Assembly (NCBI RefSeq): GCF_013839445.1
Contig: NZ_JACDIT010000003.1
Location: 1-64,000 of the forward strand
Length of the DNA: 64,000 nt
Source: Chthonobacter albigriseus
GTDB lineage: Bacteria > Pseudomonadota > Alphaproteobacteria > Rhizobiales > Pleomorphomonadaceae
Direction of reading: 5' to 3'
The notes under the pieces are model-generated. The model was not told the DNA's origin, did no database searches, and was given only the letters and a program-made list of their open reading frames with translations. The position numbers and the translations under genes were made by a program. Below are positions 8,530-17,839 of this stretch, one piece after another. Each line of letters opens with the position of its first letter. The stretch's first letter is position 1.

Positions 8530-9162
8530 ATGGTTTCGAGTTCGATGTCGTCCGTCGCTGAACCCTACCGAACTGCAAGGCGGGTCCTCCCCAAGGTGGA
8601 CAGGCGCCGGTTTCAGCGCGTCAAGATCAACGTTCTCGGCCGATTCATGCTGCCGAACCGGGCGGAGTATCCCTGCCAGGTCGTCGACATGTCGCCCGGT
8701 GGCGCCGCCCTGATGGCGCCGGTCTCCGGCGAGGTCGGCCAGCGGGTGATCGCCTACGTGGATCACATCGGCCGCATCGAGGGCGAGATCAGCCGCCTGT
8801 TCGAAGGTGGCTTCGCCATGACGGTGAACGCCACGGCCCGCAAGCGCGACAAGCTCGCCTCTCAGCTGACCTGGCTTGCCAACCGGCACGTGCTCAACCT
8901 GCCGGAAGACCGCCGCCACGAGCGCATCGTGCCGCGCAATCCGTTCTCCCACGTCATCCTGCCGGACGGTCGCGAGATCCGCTGCCGGATCATCGACGTG
9001 TCGCTGTCCGGTGCCGCCGTTGCCGTGGACATCCGCCCGCCGCTCGGCGCGGCCGTTACGCTCGGCCGTATGCGCGCCCGCGTCGTCCGTCACTTCGAGG
9101 ACGGCATCGCGCTGGAGTTCGCGGCCCTGCAGTCGCCGGACGTCATCAGCAACAATCTCTGA
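8530..9162 (+). CDS. Tandem PilZ-domain protein
   Basis: A 210-residue protein with two PilZ modules, the c-di-GMP receptor fold. Module 1 has RRRFQR (25-30) and DMSPGG (53-58). Module 2 has RRHER (128-132) and DVSLSG (156-161). Both halves keep the two signature elements (RxxxR and D/NxSxxG), with the first slightly more degenerate. There is no enzymatic domain, so it is likely an adaptor that reports c-di-GMP to an unknown partner. The neighbours are a PAS_5 protein upstream and a BTLCP-family peptidase downstream. Confidence 0.88.
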   Translation: MVSSSMSSVAEPYRTARRVLPKVDRRRFQRVKINVLGRFMLPNRAEYPCQVVDMSPGGAALMAPVSGEVGQRVIAYVDHIGRIEGEISRLFEGGFAMTVNATARKRDKLASQLTWLANRHVLNLPEDRRHERIVPRNPFSHVILPDGREIRCRIIDVSLSGAAVAVDIRPPLGAAVTLGRMRARVVRHFEDGIALEFAALQSPDVISNNL

Positions 9163-9442
9163 GATCAACCGCGCCAGGTCGCCATCCGCGTTCCGCCCGC
9201 AACCGGAACCCGACGAGTGCTTCCGCGCAAGCGTCGTCGGCTTGCGCATCCGATCAAGCTCGCGTCGACTTATGGTAAACAGATCACTTCTAAAGCATGA
9301 AGGATCTATGTAAAACACCACAATATAGCCCTGAGTTTGCCGTATAGATCTATAAGCAGAGAACGTAAACCAACGCTTCACCATACATTTTCACGAGAGT
9401 TCAAGACGCACATGACACCATCGTCTTCAGGTATCGGAGACG

Positions 9443-10048
9443 ATGACTATGCAGTCGCGGATCGCAGTTCTGGCCCTTGCAACCATCGCGCTGGTGGGGA
9501 CAGTGTCCACGGTAGAGGCCGGCGCCCGGCCTATGCTGGTGCGGGGAGAAACCTCGCCGCCGATCGGCGCAGTCCAGTTCTGCCACGAGAACCCCCGTGA
9601 CTGCGGCAGCTACAAGGCGCCGAACAAGGTGGTCCGGCTGACGCAGGCCACGTTCGACAAGCTCAAGTCCGTCAACCTGACGGTCAACCGGGCGGTCGTT
9701 CCGGCGACCGACAAGGAAACCTACGGCCGCATCGAGTACTGGACCTACCCGGGCCTGATGGGCGACTGCGAAGACTATGCGCTGGAGAAGCGGCGCGAGC
9801 TCACCAGGGCCGGCTGGCCGGCGAGCGCCATGCTGCTCACCGTCGTTCGCGACGAGGCCGGCGACGGCCATGCGGTCCTCACGGTCCGCACCGACCGCGG
9901 CGACCTCATCCTCGACAACAAGACCGACAGCGTGCTCGTCTGGGACCAGACGCCCTACCATTTCGTCAAACGTCAGTCCGCCAAGGCACCGACCGCGTGG
10001 GACCAGATCGAGGACAGCCGCAACATCATGGTCGGCAGCGTTCGCTGA
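9443..10048 (+). CDS. Transglutaminase-like cysteine peptidase (BTLCP family)
   Basis: An exported 201-residue protein with a signal peptide (about 1-26, ending VEA). It has the bacterial transglutaminase-like cysteine peptidase core: Cys109 in GDCEDYALEKR, His143 in DGHAVLTV and Asp158 in DLILDNK form the triad. LapG, which clips surface adhesins under c-di-GMP control, belongs to this family. The adjacent PilZ gene makes a related role possible, but no LapD-like protein or adhesin is in the window. The 280 bp upstream is AT-rich for this genome and probably holds the promoter. Confidence 0.88.
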   Translation: MTMQSRIAVLALATIALVGTVSTVEAGARPMLVRGETSPPIGAVQFCHENPRDCGSYKAPNKVVRLTQATFDKLKSVNLTVNRAVVPATDKETYGRIEYWTYPGLMGDCEDYALEKRRELTRAGWPASAMLLTVVRDEAGDGHAVLTVRTDRGDLILDNKTDSVLVWDQTPYHFVKRQSAKAPTAWDQIEDSRNIMVGSVR

Positions 10049-10072
10049 CACCGACCTGAGGCGGTACGCGAC

Positions 10073-10098
10073 AGCCGGCCCTCCGAGGCCGGCTTTTT
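10073..10098 (+). terminator. Rho-independent terminator after the BTLCP gene
   Basis: Stem AGCCGGCC/GGCCGGCT (8 bp, loop CTCCGA) followed by TTTT, 25 bases after the stop codon. Confidence 0.85.
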
Positions 10099-10110
10099 GC
10101 TGCCTGGAGA

Positions 10111-10647
10111 TCAGTCCTGCGGCAGCAGCACCAGATGCGCAGCGTAGCGCTTCCAGTTGCGCACGTAGTTGGCGGCCGAGACCTTCAGACGGGCGATGGC
10201 CGCCTCGTCCAGGCTGCGGATCACCTTGGCGGGGGCGCCGACCACCAGCGAATCGTCCGGGATCGCCTTGCCCTCGGTGACGAGCGCGTTGGCGCCGACA
10301 AGGCAGTTGTTCCCGATCACCGCCCCGTTGAGAACGGTGGCGCCCATGCCGATCAGCGAGTTGTTGCCGATGGTGCAACCATGCAGGATCGCCCGGTGGC
10401 CGATGGTGCAGCCCTCGCCCACGGTGAGCGGAAAACCCGGATCGGTATGGAGCATCGCATGCTCCTGGATGTTGGTGTTCGCGCCGATCGCGATGAGTTC
10501 GTTGTCGCCCCTCAGCACCGCCCCGAACCACAGCCCGACGCCCTCGCCGAGGACCACCTTGCCCATCACGGACGCATCGGGCGCCATCCACCACGTGCCC
10601 GCGGCCGGGACGGTGGGCGCGATACCTTCGAGCGAATAGAGCGGCAT
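10111..10647 (-). CDS. Gamma-class carbonic anhydrase family protein
   Basis: A 178-residue left-handed beta-helix trimer of the gamma carbonic anhydrase/YrdA type. The three zinc-ligand histidines are in place: His67 in EHAMLHTD, and His84 and His89 in GHRAILHG. The hexapeptide repeats ([22 protein letters not shown]) run through the middle. It may hydrate CO2 or only bind metal; the family includes both. It points toward the terminator at 10073-10098, so that hairpin may stop transcription from both sides. Confidence 0.9.
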   Translation of the reverse strand: MPLYSLEGIAPTVPAAGTWWMAPDASVMGKVVLGEGVGLWFGAVLRGDNELIAIGANTNIQEHAMLHTDPGFPLTVGEGCTIGHRAILHGCTIGNNSLIGMGATVLNGAVIGNNCLVGANALVTEGKAIPDDSLVVGAPAKVIRSLDEAAIARLKVSAANYVRNWKRYAAHLVLLPQD

Positions 10648-10721
10648 GGGTCGGGACTCCGTGAGGTGACCGCCGGATCATACCGGCGCCCTCGCCCGCC
10701 CTCCATGCGACCTTCAGGCCG

Positions 10722-11048
10722 TCACAGCGAGTCCCGCAGCGCCAGGACGAATTCCAGCAGCACGAAGCCGGAGCAGAGGCTCCAGCAGCCCGCGATCACG
10801 GTGGAGGCGGCCAGCCAGCCGAACGGCCGCCGCTCCTCCAGCCGCGCCCGGATCGCGTTGCGCATCAGGATCACCGGACCGGCGAACATCAGGAGCATGA
10901 TGGCCGCGATGCCCTTCAGGACCGTCTCGCCTTCCATGTCGAACCGCGCCGGTCGCGTGGTGACGAGTTGATAGAGCGACGACAGGATCCCCGCCCCGAC
11001 GAAGCCTGTCGCGATGGCGAAAAACGTGATGATGAGCTCGCGCAGCAT
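10722..11048 (-). CDS. Small inner-membrane protein of unknown function
   Basis: A 108-residue protein with three predicted membrane segments (about 5-28, 45-63 and 76-100) separated by short charged loops (RNAIRARLEERRP). It resembles an uncharacterised alphaproteobacterial family (possibly DUF6949). No catalytic motif is visible. It stands divergent from the membrane-anchored gene at 11250. Confidence 0.65.
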   Translation of the reverse strand: MLRELIITFFAIATGFVGAGILSSLYQLVTTRPARFDMEGETVLKGIAAIMLLMFAGPVILMRNAIRARLEERRPFGWLAASTVIAGCWSLCSGFVLLEFVLALRDSL

Positions 11049-11249
11049 GAATTTAACGCCCCTTTAACCGTAATCCCGAAATGAAACGGGATGAGGTTCT
11101 CCATCTGCCGAGTCGCAAGGCTCGGACCGGACGGGGACAGCGGGCGGATTTCCGCGAATGCGGGCGACAAAAGCCACCGGAGCCTGTTCGTCGGGGCGCT
11201 CCGGACGGGCCGGTTTGGAACACAATCATCCCGATTTGGGAGAGCCAGC

Positions 11250-12005
11250 GTGGCCGTGACGACTTCCTACGCCGACGACGATCCCGCGCTCTACCAGGTG
11301 CGCCGCAAGCCAGTGCGCAGGGCTTCCACGATCAGCTGGGTGCTCAAGATCACGACGATCTGCATCGCGCTCGCCGGGACGCTGGTGCTGACCGATCTGG
11401 TGCTGAACTGGACGTCGCTGATCCACGGCCGCGACGGCCGCACCGGCGACCCTTCGCCCGTCACCGTCTTTGTCGCCGACCAGCGGCTGACCATCCCCGG
11501 CAACATGTTCCGCTTCCAAAACCAGCGCGCCGTGGGCCAGCACGAACGGATCGACCTGGCGATCCACTGGCCGTCGCTGGAGGGGTTTTCGGAGGCGCGC
11601 CGCGAGAGTTTCCTGGACCCGACGCAGAACGCGCCGGTCGTCTTCCTGACCATCCGCCCGCGCGAGACGGCGACCGACAGCGCCGGGCGCCTGGCCAACG
11701 TCTACCAGCACTTCTTCGACGAAACCGCGCTGGAGGCGCCGCCCGGCCTGATTGGCCGGCGGCTGTCGGAGGATTCCGGCCTGCCTGGCGAGGAGGTCTT
11801 CTTCGAGGCAGGCTCCACCGACCCCTTCACCACCCACTGCCTGGCCGACGACGGCTCGGGTTATCCGGCGCCCTGCCTCACCGAGATCCACGCCGGCGAG
11901 AGCCTCTCCGTCCAAGTGCGGTTCCGCAAGGGCCTGCTCGGCGAATGGCAGGGCATCAAGAAGGCCTCCAAGGCCCTGCTGCTGAGCTTCGGCCTGTTCA
12001 GCTGA
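11250..12005 (+). CDS. Membrane-anchored protein of unknown function
   Basis: A 251-residue protein with one N-terminal transmembrane helix (about 31-52, ITTICIALAGTLVLTDLVLNW) and a large outer domain starting HGRDGRTGDPSPVTVFVAD. I do not recognise a domain. The GTG at 11250 is chosen as start because GGGAG lies 8 bases upstream. The frame further upstream to 11091 looks non-coding. It is convergent with the DUF3126 gene, whose stop is 11 bases away. Confidence 0.7.
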   Translation: MAVTTSYADDDPALYQVRRKPVRRASTISWVLKITTICIALAGTLVLTDLVLNWTSLIHGRDGRTGDPSPVTVFVADQRLTIPGNMFRFQNQRAVGQHERIDLAIHWPSLEGFSEARRESFLDPTQNAPVVFLTIRPRETATDSAGRLANVYQHFFDETALEAPPGLIGRRLSEDSGLPGEEVFFEAGSTDPFTTHCLADDGSGYPAPCLTEIHAGESLSVQVRFRKGLLGEWQGIKKASKALLLSFGLFS

Positions 12006-12015
12006 ACCGTCCGGC

Positions 12016-12237
12016 TCAGCCCTCCAGGTCCATGGCGAGGATCGCCATCTGGAAATTGTAGGAGAGGTCGTCCTCGTCCTCGTCGTCGACGAAGATCACG
12101 CCGACGAACTCCTCGCCCACGTAGACCTCGGCGGAATCGGTCTTGCGCGGACGGGCGCGCACCGAAACGGTCGGCGAGCCGAGCGTCTTGCGAAGATACT
12201 TCTCGATTTTCTGCAGTTCGTCCTTGGTCACGGGCAT
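12016..12237 (-). CDS. DUF3126 family protein
   Basis: A 73-residue acidic-tailed protein matching the small DUF3126 family of Rhizobiales: KYLRKTLGSPTVSVRARPRK, then EVYVGEEFVGVIFVDDEDED. The function is unknown. It lies just downstream of cysE on the same strand, an arrangement commonly seen in this order. Confidence 0.85.
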   Translation of the reverse strand: MPVTKDELQKIEKYLRKTLGSPTVSVRARPRKTDSAEVYVGEEFVGVIFVDDEDEDDLSYNFQMAILAMDLEG

Positions 12238-12336
12238 TCTCCGTCCATCGGTGTCCGACGCCCTTCTGACACGGACCGACCGCGGAGAAAACCCGCCCCC
12301 GGCCGATTGCCGTGGACGGGCGTAGGTCGCAGCCGC

Positions 12337-13173
12337 TCAGATGCCCGGATCGAAGTACTCCAGGATGCGGTGCTCCATGCTCCGCGCCGGCTCCGCGCAG
12401 CCCGCCTCGCCCACCACCCTGGCCGGCACGCCGGCGACCGTGGTGCACGGCGGCACCGCCTTCAGAACCACCGAACCGGCGGCGATCCGCGAGTTGCGGC
12501 CGACCTCGATGTTGCCGAGCACGGAAGCGTTGGCGCCGATCAGCACGCCGTGGCGGATCTTCGGATGACGGTCGCCCGTCTCCTTGCCGGTGCCGCCGAG
12601 GGTGACGCCCTGCAGGATCGACACGTCGTCCTCGATCACCGCAGTGGCCCCGACGACAATGCCGGTGGCATGGTCGAGGAAGATGCCGCGCCCGATGCGG
12701 GCGGCCGGGTTGATGTCGACCTGGAACACCGCGGAGGCCCGGCTCTGCAGGTAGAGGGCGAAATCCTTGCGCCCCGCATTCCACAGCCAGTGGGCCAGCC
12801 TGTGCGTCTGCAAGGCGTGGAAGCCCTTGAAGTAGAGCACGGGGTCCAGGTAGCGCTCGCAGGCCGGATCACGGTCGTAGACCGCCCCTATGTCGACGCG
12901 GAAGGCCTCGCCTATCGAGGGCTGGGCCGACAGCGCGTCGGCATAGGCCTGGCGGATCATGATCGACGGGACGACCTGGCTGTCGAGCCGGTCGGCGACC
13001 CGCTGCACGACCGCGTCTTCCAGGCTCGGCTGGTCGAGCACGGTGGTGTGGAGGAAGGCGGCAAGCACCGGATCGCGCTCGATCGCCGCCGAGGCTTCGT
13101 CGCGGACACGGCGCCATACCGGGTCGACGGTGTCGAGCGCCGGTACGCCCTGCGGCTTCAATGTAACGTTCAT
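12337..13173 (-). CDS. cysE: Serine O-acetyltransferase
   Basis: Transfers acetyl from acetyl-CoA to L-serine, the committed step of cysteine biosynthesis. A 278-residue protein with the N-terminal helical SATase domain (about 15-150) and the C-terminal hexapeptide beta-helix (DINPAARIGRGIFLDHATG, VTLGGTGKETGDRHPKI). The active-site His in DRHPKI and the preceding His in FLDHATG are intact. MNVTLKPQ is taken as start. The extension to 13227 is dropped. Confidence 0.93.
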   Translation of the reverse strand: MNVTLKPQGVPALDTVDPVWRRVRDEASAAIERDPVLAAFLHTTVLDQPSLEDAVVQRVADRLDSQVVPSIMIRQAYADALSAQPSIGEAFRVDIGAVYDRDPACERYLDPVLYFKGFHALQTHRLAHWLWNAGRKDFALYLQSRASAVFQVDINPAARIGRGIFLDHATGIVVGATAVIEDDVSILQGVTLGGTGKETGDRHPKIRHGVLIGANASVLGNIEVGRNSRIAAGSVVLKAVPPCTTVAGVPARVVGEAGCAEPARSMEHRILEYFDPGI

Positions 13174-13360
13174 GGACTCGCCCTCATGGGGGACCCGCTT
13201 GATCCGGCTGTGGTCATCGCGACGCACTCGACGAACGGAGCAGATGAGATGTCGACCTTTTCATTCTAAGGATAGGCCTTCCCTGAGAACGAGAAAAGGG
13301 ACGGGGCTGTAAATCATGAATCACCAGCCCTTGAACCAGTTCTTCCGACGGAGACCCCCG

Positions 13361-14170
13361 ATGACACAGCCTCGCCTCGCCCCGACGCAGGAAGGCCGCA
13401 TCCGCCTCGACGTGCTGGGCGCACTCGGCCGGATCGTCATCGACAACCCCGGCCGCCACAACGCCCTGTCGCTGGCCATGTGGGAGGCGATCCCGGGCGC
13501 CGTGGCCGAACTGGAGGCCGATCCCGACGTCCGCGTCATCGTGCTGACCGGCTCGGAGGGCGGCGCCTTCGCTTCCGGCGCGGACATCTCGGAGTTCGAC
13601 GTCGTCCGCCGCGACGCCGTCACGTCGAAGACCTACGAGGCTGCCAACGCGGCCGCCTTCGCCGCCCTGCGCGGCGCGGAGAAGCCCACGGTGGCGGTGA
13701 TCCGGCGCTTCTGCATGGGTGGCGGCGTCGGGCTGGCGGCGGCCTGCGACATCCGCCTCGCCTCCGAGGACACCGCCTTCGCGATCCCGGCGGCGCGCCT
13801 CGGGCTCGCCTACCCCGCCGAGGCCGTGGCCGACGTGGTGGCGCTGATCGGCCCTTCGCGCACCAAGGACCTGTTCTTCACCGCCAAGCGGATCGACGCG
13901 GCGACCGCCTTGCGGATCGGCCTCGTCGACGACGTGGTTCGCGACGACGAGCTCGACGCGGCCGCAGCCGCCTACGTGGCGCGCGTCTCGGCGCTGGCCC
14001 CGCTGACCCAGCGCGCGGTGAAAGCGGCGATCAACGCTTCCGTCGGCATGGCGGACGCGAACTGGGACCGGGCCCGCCAGATGGCCGAAGCCTGCTTCGT
14101 CAGCGCCGACTACGCCGAGGGCCGCGCAGCCTTCCGGGAAAAGCGCGAACCGATCTTCCGCGGCCGCTGA
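13361..14170 (+). CDS. Crotonase-fold (enoyl-CoA hydratase/isomerase family) protein
   Basis: A 269-residue crotonase superfamily protein acting on an acyl-CoA. The first oxyanion motif is FASGADI (70-76) and the second is GGGVGLAAACDI (120-131). The two glutamates used by true enoyl-CoA hydratases are replaced: Gly124 follows GGGV where Glu is expected, and the later PAARLGL (143-149) has Ala for Glu. A hydratase role is therefore unlikely, and an isomerase, hydrolase or other reaction is more plausible. The ATG at 13361 follows a GGAG. Confidence 0.85.
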   Translation: MTQPRLAPTQEGRIRLDVLGALGRIVIDNPGRHNALSLAMWEAIPGAVAELEADPDVRVIVLTGSEGGAFASGADISEFDVVRRDAVTSKTYEAANAAAFAALRGAEKPTVAVIRRFCMGGGVGLAAACDIRLASEDTAFAIPAARLGLAYPAEAVADVVALIGPSRTKDLFFTAKRIDAATALRIGLVDDVVRDDELDAAAAAYVARVSALAPLTQRAVKAAINASVGMADANWDRARQMAEACFVSADYAEGRAAFREKREPIFRGR

Positions 14171-14503
14171 CGGTACGGGCGGCCAGCATCCGGAAAATCC
14201 CGCATGCCGCCCCTTGATCCGCCGAGAGGGATCTGATTCTCTGCCGGTCGGCCCAGCGCAACAGCGATTCGCCGGCGCCTGAAGATCGCCACAGCCGCAC
14301 CTGGTCCCATCGCGATCGACGAGTTCGGGCGGCGCTGAAACTGATCTTGAGGTTATGGTGGCAAATATTTGTTTATATTGATAGAAACACCATCCGGCTC
14401 GGCGCGAGCTTGAGCGGATGCGCCCGGATGCAGCTCCAGCGTCGATTGTCCGGCTAATCGGCTCGCACCGCGGAGAATTCGCAGGAATGGCGAAGCTTGA
14501 ACG
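14171..14503. other. Convergent intergenic region with an AT-rich island
   Basis: A 333-bp gap between two convergent genes. It contains a short AT-rich stretch (about 14351-14390, with CAAATATTTGTTTATATTGA) that stands out from the high-GC surroundings. No open frame, terminator hairpin or tRNA was recognised. The arginine-rich frames here are shadows. Confidence 0.5.
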
Positions 14504-16126
14504 TCAGCTGGTCGGTTGGCCGCGCGCCAGCCGCTCGATCGTGACGTAGTCGACCTTGCCGGTGCCGAGCACGGGCAATGCATCGACGTTGACGATCTTC
14601 TTCGGCACCATCAGCTCGGCGACACCGTTCGCCTGCGCCCAGGCCAGCAGCGGCTCGACGGTGGCATCCTGAGCGTCGGTGACGAGCACCAGCGATTCCC
14701 CCTTGCGCGCGTCCGGCACGGCGACGACCGCTGTCGACGCGTCCGGCCAGACGCAGGCGGCATAGGCCTCAGCGGCGGCGAGCGAAACCATCTCGCCGCC
14801 GATCTTGGCGAAGCGCTTGGCGCGCCCGCGGATGCTGATGAAGCCGTCGTCGCTGATCGCGACGATGTCGCCGGTGTCGTACCATTCGCCGGCCGGCTCC
14901 AGCACGCCCGGCTTGTCGACCTTGTAGTAGCCGATCATCACGTTCGGGCCGCGGACCTGCAGGCGGCCACCGTCCGTCAGGCCGGGCACCGGCTCCAGCC
15001 GCGCCTCGATGCCCGGCAAGAGCGGGCCCACGGTGCCATGGTGGTTGTCGCCCGGACGGTTCACCGCCAGCACGGGCGCCGTCTCGGTGACGCCGTAGCC
15101 TTCGTTGAGGTCCACGTCGAAGCGTTCGCGCCAGAGCTTGCGTGTCGGCTCCTTGACGCGCTCTGCACCGCAGATGGTGAAGCGGACGGACTGGAAGTCA
15201 TCGGCCTCGGCCGCTTTCGCCCAGCCGTTGGCGAAGGTGTCGGTGGTCAGAAGAATGGTCGTGGCCGTGCTCTTCACCAGCCCGGGGATCTGCTTGTAGT
15301 GCAGCGGCGAGGGATAGAGGAACGACTTGAACCCGCCGAGGACGGGCAGCAGCATGCCGGCCGTGAGGCCGAAGGAGTGGAACACCGGCAGCGCGTTGAA
15401 AATCACGTCGGACGGGCCGAAATTGTAGATCGGCAGGATCTGCGCGATGTTGGCGAGGATGTTCGCGTTGGAGAGCGCCACCCCCTTCGGAACACCCTCC
15501 GTGCCGGACGTGAACAGCACCACGGCGACGTCGTCCGGCTTGCGGGCGTAGATCCGGTGGAAGAGCTTGGGCGCGAGCGAGGCCGCCGCGCCGACGGCCT
15601 TGTCGATCGGGCCGATCTCCTTGCGGAGCTGGTCCAGGTAGACGATGCGCGCCCGCTTCGACAGCTTCTCGATGGTGTCTTCCAGCTTCAGCGTCTTCAC
15701 GAACAGCCCGGACGTGACGATCGTCTTCACGTCGGCGGCCGTGCACGCGGCCTCCAGGTTCTTCAGCCCGGTGGAGTAGTTCAGCATCGCCGGCACGCGG
15801 CCGTAGGCCGACAGCGCGAAGAAGGCCACCGCGGCGCCGTTCACGTTGGGGAGCAGCAGCCCGACTCGCTCGCCGTGCGCCGTGACGGAAGCGAGCTTCC
15901 GCCCGAGCACGAGGGAGGCCAGGATCAGCTTCTTGCGCGTCAACGGCTGGCGGTCCTGATCCTCCACCGCAACCGCGTCCGGACCGTAGCGCCCGGCCGC
16001 ATCGGCAAGCGACTCGAACAGCGACCGCTGCCAGAAAGCCGCGTCGAGCCCGGCCTGCTGCCAGGGGATGCCCGCGGTCGTCCGCGCCGCCGGGATCTGC
16101 TGCTCTTGAGCTTCAACGGCCACCAT
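14504..16126 (-). CDS. Acyl-activating (AMP-binding) enzyme, Aas-like acyl-ACP/CoA synthetase
   Basis: A 540-residue ANL-superfamily ligase that adenylates a carboxylic acid and passes it to a thiol. The P-loop is LFTSGTEGVPKGV (204-216). The YGVTETAP motif follows at about 345, the WYDTGDIV motif at about 415, and the catalytic lysine lies in GTGKVDY near the C-terminus. The middle resembles the synthetase half of Aas (2-acyl-GPE acyltransferase / acyl-ACP synthetase), but the acyltransferase half is absent and not encoded nearby. Most likely a fatty acid activating enzyme. Confidence 0.85.
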   Translation of the reverse strand: MVAVEAQEQQIPAARTTAGIPWQQAGLDAAFWQRSLFESLADAAGRYGPDAVAVEDQDRQPLTRKKLILASLVLGRKLASVTAHGERVGLLLPNVNGAAVAFFALSAYGRVPAMLNYSTGLKNLEAACTAADVKTIVTSGLFVKTLKLEDTIEKLSKRARIVYLDQLRKEIGPIDKAVGAAASLAPKLFHRIYARKPDDVAVVLFTSGTEGVPKGVALSNANILANIAQILPIYNFGPSDVIFNALPVFHSFGLTAGMLLPVLGGFKSFLYPSPLHYKQIPGLVKSTATTILLTTDTFANGWAKAAEADDFQSVRFTICGAERVKEPTRKLWRERFDVDLNEGYGVTETAPVLAVNRPGDNHHGTVGPLLPGIEARLEPVPGLTDGGRLQVRGPNVMIGYYKVDKPGVLEPAGEWYDTGDIVAISDDGFISIRGRAKRFAKIGGEMVSLAAAEAYAACVWPDASTAVVAVPDARKGESLVLVTDAQDATVEPLLAWAQANGVAELMVPKKIVNVDALPVLGTGKVDYVTIERLARGQPTS

Positions 16127-16357
16127 CGTCCACCTCCGTTCGACAACACGTAAGGTAAGGCGCGGAGAAAATCACGCTGCAGCGCATGATTTCGGGAAAG
16201 CGGTGGGCGCTTGCCGCGGACTGTCGCCGGTCTACCCAATACGGGTGATGCCGGCCCGGAGCGGACCTTGCAAGACTTGGCAGCCGGCCTGCGGGGGACG
16301 GGGGGCGTCACTCCGGAGCGCACATTCTGACCGTGCGGCGCTCCACCGGAACGACAG

Positions 16358-16393
16358 CGGCCGGAGCGCCCCCGCCGAGGGACGCTCCGGCCG
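16358..16393 (-). terminator. Strong hairpin downstream of the AGE-family gene
   Basis: CGGCCGGAGCG pairs perfectly with CGCTCCGGCCG (11 bp, 14-base loop). It sits 31 bases after the stop of the minus-strand gene. The T tract on the minus strand is poor, so termination may be weak. Confidence 0.55.
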
Positions 16394-16423
16394 TTGCTGT
16401 TGTCGCCGGGTTTCGAGCCGCTC

Positions 16424-17602
16424 TCAGAGCGCCTTCACCGCCTTGTCGAGTTCCTCGATGGCGCAGATGATGTGGTAGAAGGAGCTGGCCGGCGCCGGCT
16501 CGACTACGAAGCTGCCGTCCGGGTTGAGCCGGTCGCGCCAGAGGCCGGGCGTCTCCACCTTCAGATACATCTCGAGCGCGACGCCGGCATCCGCCGCGAG
16601 CGCCATGTGCGCGGCGCGCGTCGACGCATCCGGTGCGACCGAGGCGAGCGCCACATGCCCCTTGATCCGCTCGGTCTGCGGCCACAGGCGGGCCGAACCG
16701 TCGCGCAGCGAGCCGTCGTCGAGCAGTTCGTTGATCGCGACGCCCAGCTTGGCGTTGATGCCGTGATCCTCGCCGAGTTGCGCCAGCTTGCCGGCCGCCG
16801 CGATCGCGTCCTTGCGGCCGCGCATCACACCCCAGCGGGTCAGGAGCCACGCCCACTCGAACTGGTGGCCGGGCTCGACGATCCGGCCTTCGACGCCGGG
16901 CATGGGCGCCCAGTCGCCGTCGAAGAACTCGCGCAACCAGCCTTCGCCGGGGTCGAGGAACTTCGTCAGGCACAGTTCGGCGATCTCGTCCGCCAGTTCG
17001 CCCCAGCGCGCGTCGCCACCCGTTTCGACCCAGGCCAGGCACGCCTCGAAGAGGTGCATGTGCGGGTTGGCCTTCAGCGGCAGCGAGCGCGGCACGCTCT
17101 CCTCGAACCCGCCGGCGGGATGCTTGAGGTGGCGCTCCAGGTAGTCGCGCAGCTTGACCGCGGCCGCCTCGACGGGTGCGCGGTCCTCCACCACCGACGC
17201 GGCCGCTGCGAAGGCGAACAGCGCGAAGGCCTGGTCGTAGAGGTTGAAGGTATCGTCCTTCGGACTGCCGTCCGGGTTGACGACCATGCGGACCGGCCCC
17301 TCCGGCAGCACGCAGTTGGCGAGGAAGTAACCGAGCCCGTGGTCGACGGCCTCCCGCCATGGCCCCTTCCAGCCGAGCCGGCCGGCGACCGCGAAGGAGA
17401 ATACCTGCCGCGCCTGCACGCGGACCCGCCGCGGATCCGGCCGGATCTCGCAGCGCAGCCCCAGCTTCTCGTGGAAGCCGCCGTTCACGTGGTCGCCGCC
17501 GAAGGCCCACCAGATCGGCAGCGCCTCGTCCAGCAGCCACGCCATAAGCCGGTCGCGGACCGCCGCCGCGCCGGCGGTCTCCGTCTTCTGAAGTGCACTC
17601 AT
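16424..17602 (-). CDS. AGE-family epimerase/isomerase
   Basis: A 392-residue (alpha/alpha)6-barrel sugar isomerase of the N-acylglucosamine 2-epimerase / mannose-6-phosphate isomerase-like family. Family motifs are visible: RVQARQVFSFAVAGRLGW, NLYDQAFALFAFA, NPHMHLFEACLAW, GHQFEWAWLL, LWPQTERIKGH. The histidines in NPHMHL and GHQFEW line the active site in relatives. The substrate could be mannose, mannose-6-phosphate or an N-acetyl sugar. The frame extends upstream to 18688, but that part overlaps the permease and is not coding. Confidence 0.88.
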   Translation of the reverse strand: MSALQKTETAGAAAVRDRLMAWLLDEALPIWWAFGGDHVNGGFHEKLGLRCEIRPDPRRVRVQARQVFSFAVAGRLGWKGPWREAVDHGLGYFLANCVLPEGPVRMVVNPDGSPKDDTFNLYDQAFALFAFAAAASVVEDRAPVEAAAVKLRDYLERHLKHPAGGFEESVPRSLPLKANPHMHLFEACLAWVETGGDARWGELADEIAELCLTKFLDPGEGWLREFFDGDWAPMPGVEGRIVEPGHQFEWAWLLTRWGVMRGRKDAIAAAGKLAQLGEDHGINAKLGVAINELLDDGSLRDGSARLWPQTERIKGHVALASVAPDASTRAAHMALAADAGVALEMYLKVETPGLWRDRLNPDGSFVVEPAPASSFYHIICAIEELDKAVKAL

Positions 17603-17839
17603 CGGTCCAATCGTCCTCTCGCTCGGGGTCTTCCGAACAGGGCAGGCCATCACGCCTGCCGGCCTCGGCGTCAAGCCTAGCCTCCCCGATCCGGCCTGAC
17701 CAGAAAGCCGAGGGCCTGATTCTCGCGGTTCGGTTAAGACGGGAATTCCTCCCTGCGACACGAAGACACCAGTGGGCAATTGACCCCGCCTGCCGGCGAA
17801 CACACACTCCGCGCAATGGCGACCGCCGGAAGGCGGCGC

